Below are positions 14,960 through 17,518 of a DNA stretch of 17,518 nt, in pieces (positions within the stretch are counted from its first letter, which is position 1; every line of letters starts with the position of its first letter). The stretch spans positions 1 to 17,518 of the forward strand of contig JANXSE010000282.1 of NCBI GenBank assembly GCA_025356695.1, written 5' to 3'. Source of the stretch: Betaproteobacteria bacterium. GTDB taxonomy: Bacteria > Pseudomonadota > Gammaproteobacteria > Burkholderiales > SG8-41. A model generated the notes under the pieces. It saw only the letters and a list, made by a program, of their open reading frames with translations, ran no database searches and was not told where the DNA came from. The position numbers and the translations under genes were made by a program.

Positions 14960-16246
14960 TCACACAACCATGCCGGCGGCCACCGTCGCATTGTCAGCGG
15001 GGTCAATGACGATAAATGCGCCGGTCGCGCGGTTTTCGGCATAGGGGTCGCAGATCAGCGGCTGATAAAGCCGCAGCGAAACGCGCACGATGTCATTCAT
15101 CGCCAGCGACTGCGCACCCGCGCGCGGTTCGAGCGCATTGATGTCGATCGTGTGGATGATGTCTTCAATCTCCGCTTTCACCGTGCGCGTCGTGTGCTTG
15201 ACCAGATAGGGGCGGCGCTGGTCGAGCGGGCGCGCATGCAGCCAGCACAGCGTCGCTTCGATGCGTTTGACCGGCAACGGAATGTTCGTTGCGGCTATTG
15301 GCTGATGCACGATCATGTCGCCGCGCGAAATATCGATTTCATCGGCAAGCTCAAGCGTCACCGACAGTGGCGCCACAGCCTCCGCCAATTCGCCATCCAG
15401 CGTCTTGATGGCGGCGATCGTCGAGGTCATGCCCGAGGGCAGCACCGTCACCGCGTCGCCGACCTTGACCGTGCCGGACTCGATACGCCCGAGGTAGCCC
15501 CGGCGCGCGCGCCCTCTCGACGCATCGGGCCACGCCAGCAGTTGCACCGGGAAGCGGAAAGCATCTTCACCACGATCGGAAGCCACGCTCACCGTTTCAA
15601 GCAGCTCAAGCAGCGTCGGTCCGCGATACCAGTTCAGACTTTCGCCGCGCGTCACCACCATGTCGCCATGCAGCGCCGACAGCGGCACATAGTGCACATC
15701 GCGTGCACCAAGGCCTTTGGCGAATTCGGCAAACTCGGCGCGGATTTTCTCGAAGCTCTCCTGCGCGTAGTCCACCAGGTCCATTTTGTTAACGGCAACC
15801 ACCAGATGCCGCACACCCAGCAGGTGCGCGAGATAGGCATGGCGCTTCGACTGCGTCAGCACGCCCTTGCGCGCGTCGATCAGCACGATCGCCAGATCGG
15901 CGGTGCTGGCCCCCGTCACCATGTTGCGCGTGTATTGCTCGTGGCCGGGTGTGTCAGCAATGATGAACTTGCGCTGCGGCGTCGCGAAATAGCGGTAGGC
16001 CACGTCGATGGTGATGCCCTGCTCGCGTTCGGCCAGCAGACCGTCGGTCAACAGCGAAAAATCGATGCCGCTCTGCCCGCGCTTCTGCGAGGTGCGCGCT
16101 AGCGTGTTCAACTGGTCCTCGAAAATCGATTTCGAGTCATAGAGCAAGCGCCCGATCAGCGTGCTCTTGCCGTCGTCAACGCTGCCGGCGGCCGCAAAAC
16201 GCAGCAGATCGGGTTCGATCACCACATTGTTCTCCAGGATTTTCAT
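14960..16246 (-). CDS. cysN: Sulfate adenylyltransferase subunit 1 CysN (GTPase)
   Basis: 428 residues. GTP-driven subunit of ATP sulfurylase, which with CysD makes APS from sulfate and ATP. EF-Tu-like GTPase motifs: G1 GSVDDGKST at 21-29, G3 DTPGHEQY from 98, G4 NKMD at 153-156 and SAL further on; beta-barrel domains fill the C-terminal half. It ends after about 428 residues with no CysC (APS kinase) domain fused, in line with a pathway that reduces APS directly. Its ATG overlaps the cysD stop by one base (TGATG). Confidence 0.96.
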   Translation of the reverse strand: MKILENNVVIEPDLLRFAAAGSVDDGKSTLIGRLLYDSKSIFEDQLNTLARTSQKRGQSGIDFSLLTDGLLAEREQGITIDVAYRYFATPQRKFIIADTPGHEQYTRNMVTGASTADLAIVLIDARKGVLTQSKRHAYLAHLLGVRHLVVAVNKMDLVDYAQESFEKIRAEFAEFAKGLGARDVHYVPLSALHGDMVVTRGESLNWYRGPTLLELLETVSVASDRGEDAFRFPVQLLAWPDASRGRARRGYLGRIESGTVKVGDAVTVLPSGMTSTIAAIKTLDGELAEAVAPLSVTLELADEIDISRGDMIVHQPIAATNIPLPVKRIEATLCWLHARPLDQRRPYLVKHTTRTVKAEIEDIIHTIDINALEPRAGAQSLAMNDIVRVSLRLYQPLICDPYAENRATGAFIVIDPADNATVAAGMVV

Positions 16247-17208
16247 CAGAAATAACCTTCTTTCTTGCGCAACTCCATCGACGCCTCCGAGGTCTGGTCG
16301 TCCATGCGTGTGGCGCCGCGCTCGGTAATGCGCGTTACCGCGGTTTCTTCGATGATCTGCCCGACCGTTTCGGCAACGGATTCAACCGGGCAGGTGCAGG
16401 TCATGTCGCCGACCGTGCGGAACCTGACCGACAGGTTCTCGACCTTTTCACCGGCGCGTGGCTGCACGAGCCCGGATACCGGCAGCAGGCCGCCGGTGCG
16501 GCGGATGACGTCACGACGGTGCGCAAAATAAATCGACGGCACTTCCAGTTTCTCGCGTGCGATGTATTGCCAGACGTCGAGTTCGGTCCAGTTGCTGATG
16601 GGAAATACGCGGATGTTTTCGCCCGGATGGACGCGCGCGTTGTAAATGTCCCAGAGTTCGGGGCGCTGGTTCTTCGGGTCCCACTGGCCGAAGCTGTCGC
16701 GAAACGAAAAAATGCGTTCCTTGGCGCGTGCTTTTTCCTCGTCACGCCGCGCGCCGCCAATGCAGGCGTCAAAACCGAATTCGGTGATGGCGTCGAGCAG
16801 CGTCACGCTTTGCAACGCGTTGCGGCCCGCACCCGGCCGCTCGACGGCGCGGCCGGCCGCGATCGAGTGTTCGACGCTGCGCACGATCAGTCGCTCGCCG
16901 AGTTCCTGCGCGCGCTGATCGCGGAAGGCAATCACTTCCGGAAAATTGTGGCCGGTATCGACATGCAGCAGGGGAAACGGAAAGCGGCCCGGACGGAAGG
17001 CCTTTTCGGCAAGTCGCAGCAGCACGATGGAATCCTTGCCGCCGGAAAACAGCAGCGCCGGGTTAGCGCATTCGGCTGCCACTTCGCGCAGGATGTGAAT
17101 CGACTCGCTTTCGAGCACGTCGAGCTGGCTCAATCGCCGCCGCGTCGTCTGCGTTGCGCGATTGATTTTCTGCGCCGTCAAATCAATGTTTTGTGTGGCT
17201 GTGTCCAT
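16246..17208 (-). CDS. cysD: Sulfate adenylyltransferase subunit 2 CysD
   Basis: 320 residues. Catalytic subunit of ATP sulfurylase. PP-loop SGGKDS at 55-60, then FPLLHVDTGHNFPEV, GGARRDEEKARAKERIFSFR, WDPKNQRPELWDIYN, VFPISNWTELDVWQYI and the C-terminal SMELRKKEGYF typical of CysD. About 20 residues longer at the N-terminus than E. coli CysD (core starts at LSQLDVLESESIHILREVAA, residue 26); ATG 17208 is preceded by GGCGGAA. The stretch VGDMTCTCPVES replaces the E. coli LGCWPLTGAVES. It forms a heterodimer with CysN encoded next and lies 17 nt after cysH. Confidence 0.96.
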   Translation of the reverse strand: MDTATQNIDLTAQKINRATQTTRRRLSQLDVLESESIHILREVAAECANPALLFSGGKDSIVLLRLAEKAFRPGRFPFPLLHVDTGHNFPEVIAFRDQRAQELGERLIVRSVEHSIAAGRAVERPGAGRNALQSVTLLDAITEFGFDACIGGARRDEEKARAKERIFSFRDSFGQWDPKNQRPELWDIYNARVHPGENIRVFPISNWTELDVWQYIAREKLEVPSIYFAHRRDVIRRTGGLLPVSGLVQPRAGEKVENLSVRFRTVGDMTCTCPVESVAETVGQIIEETAVTRITERGATRMDDQTSEASMELRKKEGYF

Positions 17209-17225
17209 GACCGTTCCGCCGTTCG

Positions 17226-17518
17226 TTAAACTGGATTCAGTGATGCCGCTCGCGCGAGGCGCCGGCCTTCATGCAGACCGCATTCCTTGCCCGTCTCCTG
17301 CTCCCACCACCAGCGCCCGGCGCGCGGGTCTTCACCCGCGGTCACTGCGCGCGTGCAGGGCGCGCAACCGATACTCGGATAACCGCGGTCGTGCAGCTCG
17401 TTGTAGGGCACGTCGAAGCGGCGCAGATATTCCCAAACGTCCTTCGCCGTCCAGTCGGCCAGCGGATTGAATTTCTGCAAGCCGTATTCGCGATCCGCCT
17501 CGCTTGCCGCCAGTTGAT
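17226..17518 (-). CDS. cysH: Adenylyl-sulfate (APS) reductase CysH, C-terminal part
   Basis: The last 96 residues of CysH; the start lies beyond the right edge. KFNPLADWTAKDVWEYLRRF, VPYNELHDRGYPSIGCAPCT, RAGRWWWE and KECGLH are typical of assimilatory reductases that turn (phospho)adenylyl sulfate into sulfite. The CAPC pair would be half of the iron-sulfur ligands found in APS-type enzymes (their CC pair would lie upstream, outside the window), and the ECGLH cysteine is the catalytic one. The Cys pair points to APS rather than PAPS as substrate, matching the lack of a CysC domain nearby. First visible gene of cysH-cysD-cysN. Confidence 0.93.
   Translation of the reverse strand, partial: QLAASEADREYGLQKFNPLADWTAKDVWEYLRRFDVPYNELHDRGYPSIGCAPCTRAVTAGEDPRAGRWWWEQETGKECGLHEGRRLARAASLNPV

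Noticed and set aside
14918..16102. 394-residue plus-strand open frame opposite cysN
   Set aside because: Antisense shadow of the clearly identified CysN gene, composition dominated by Arg, His and Gln.
1..17518. CRISPR array, tRNA, rRNA, transposase or phage genes
   Set aside because: I read for spaced direct repeats, tRNA-like folds and mobile-element proteins and saw none; the only mobile traces are short palindromic repeats.

Overview
The window (17.5 kb, GC-rich, tightly packed, almost all minus strand) looks like a betaproteobacterial chromosome. Reasons: a Bug-type (TctC family) periplasmic solute-binding receptor, a lexA-imuA-imuB-dnaE2 mutagenesis cassette, an APS-reductase-type CysH next to cysD and cysN, and an Sbp-CysT-CysW-CysA sulfate importer. 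The assignment rests on family content only; no marker gene such as rRNA is present.

Region 1 (1-5727, minus): a complete SOS mutagenesis operon read right to left. lexA, imuA and imuB are coupled by overlaps; dnaE2 follows after a 160-nt gap and runs off the left edge. Two degraded palindromic repeats of families common in proteobacteria sit here, one between imuB and dnaE2 and one inside the dnaE2 reading frame. lexA has a clear sigma70-type promoter overlapped by a 20-bp palindrome that is not the E. coli CTGT-N8-ACAG operator. Its leader of about 160 nt holds a possible 11-codon ORF with a hairpin over its ribosome site.

Region 2 (6049-8762, mixed): a vapBC-type toxin-antitoxin pair on the plus strand with a palindromic operator; an AT-rich orphan lipoprotein gene; a SRAP-domain (YedK/HMCES-like) abasic-site DNA-crosslinking protein; and a stand-alone BLUF blue-light sensor. 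The SRAP gene fits the DNA-damage theme of region 1.

Region 3 (8821-10753, minus): a two-gene unit of a Bug receptor and a dihydrodipicolinate-synthase-family protein in which the Schiff-base lysine position is alanine. It probably imports and handles an organic acid that cannot be named from sequence.

Region 4 (10911-17518, minus): assimilatory sulfate metabolism. cysH (partial), cysD and cysN activate sulfate to APS and reduce it to sulfite. After an AT-rich 180-nt gap, sbp, cysT, cysW and cysA import sulfate. A GC-rich hairpin plus T-run after cysA closes the unit. Together the seven genes cover sulfate uptake, activation and the first reduction.
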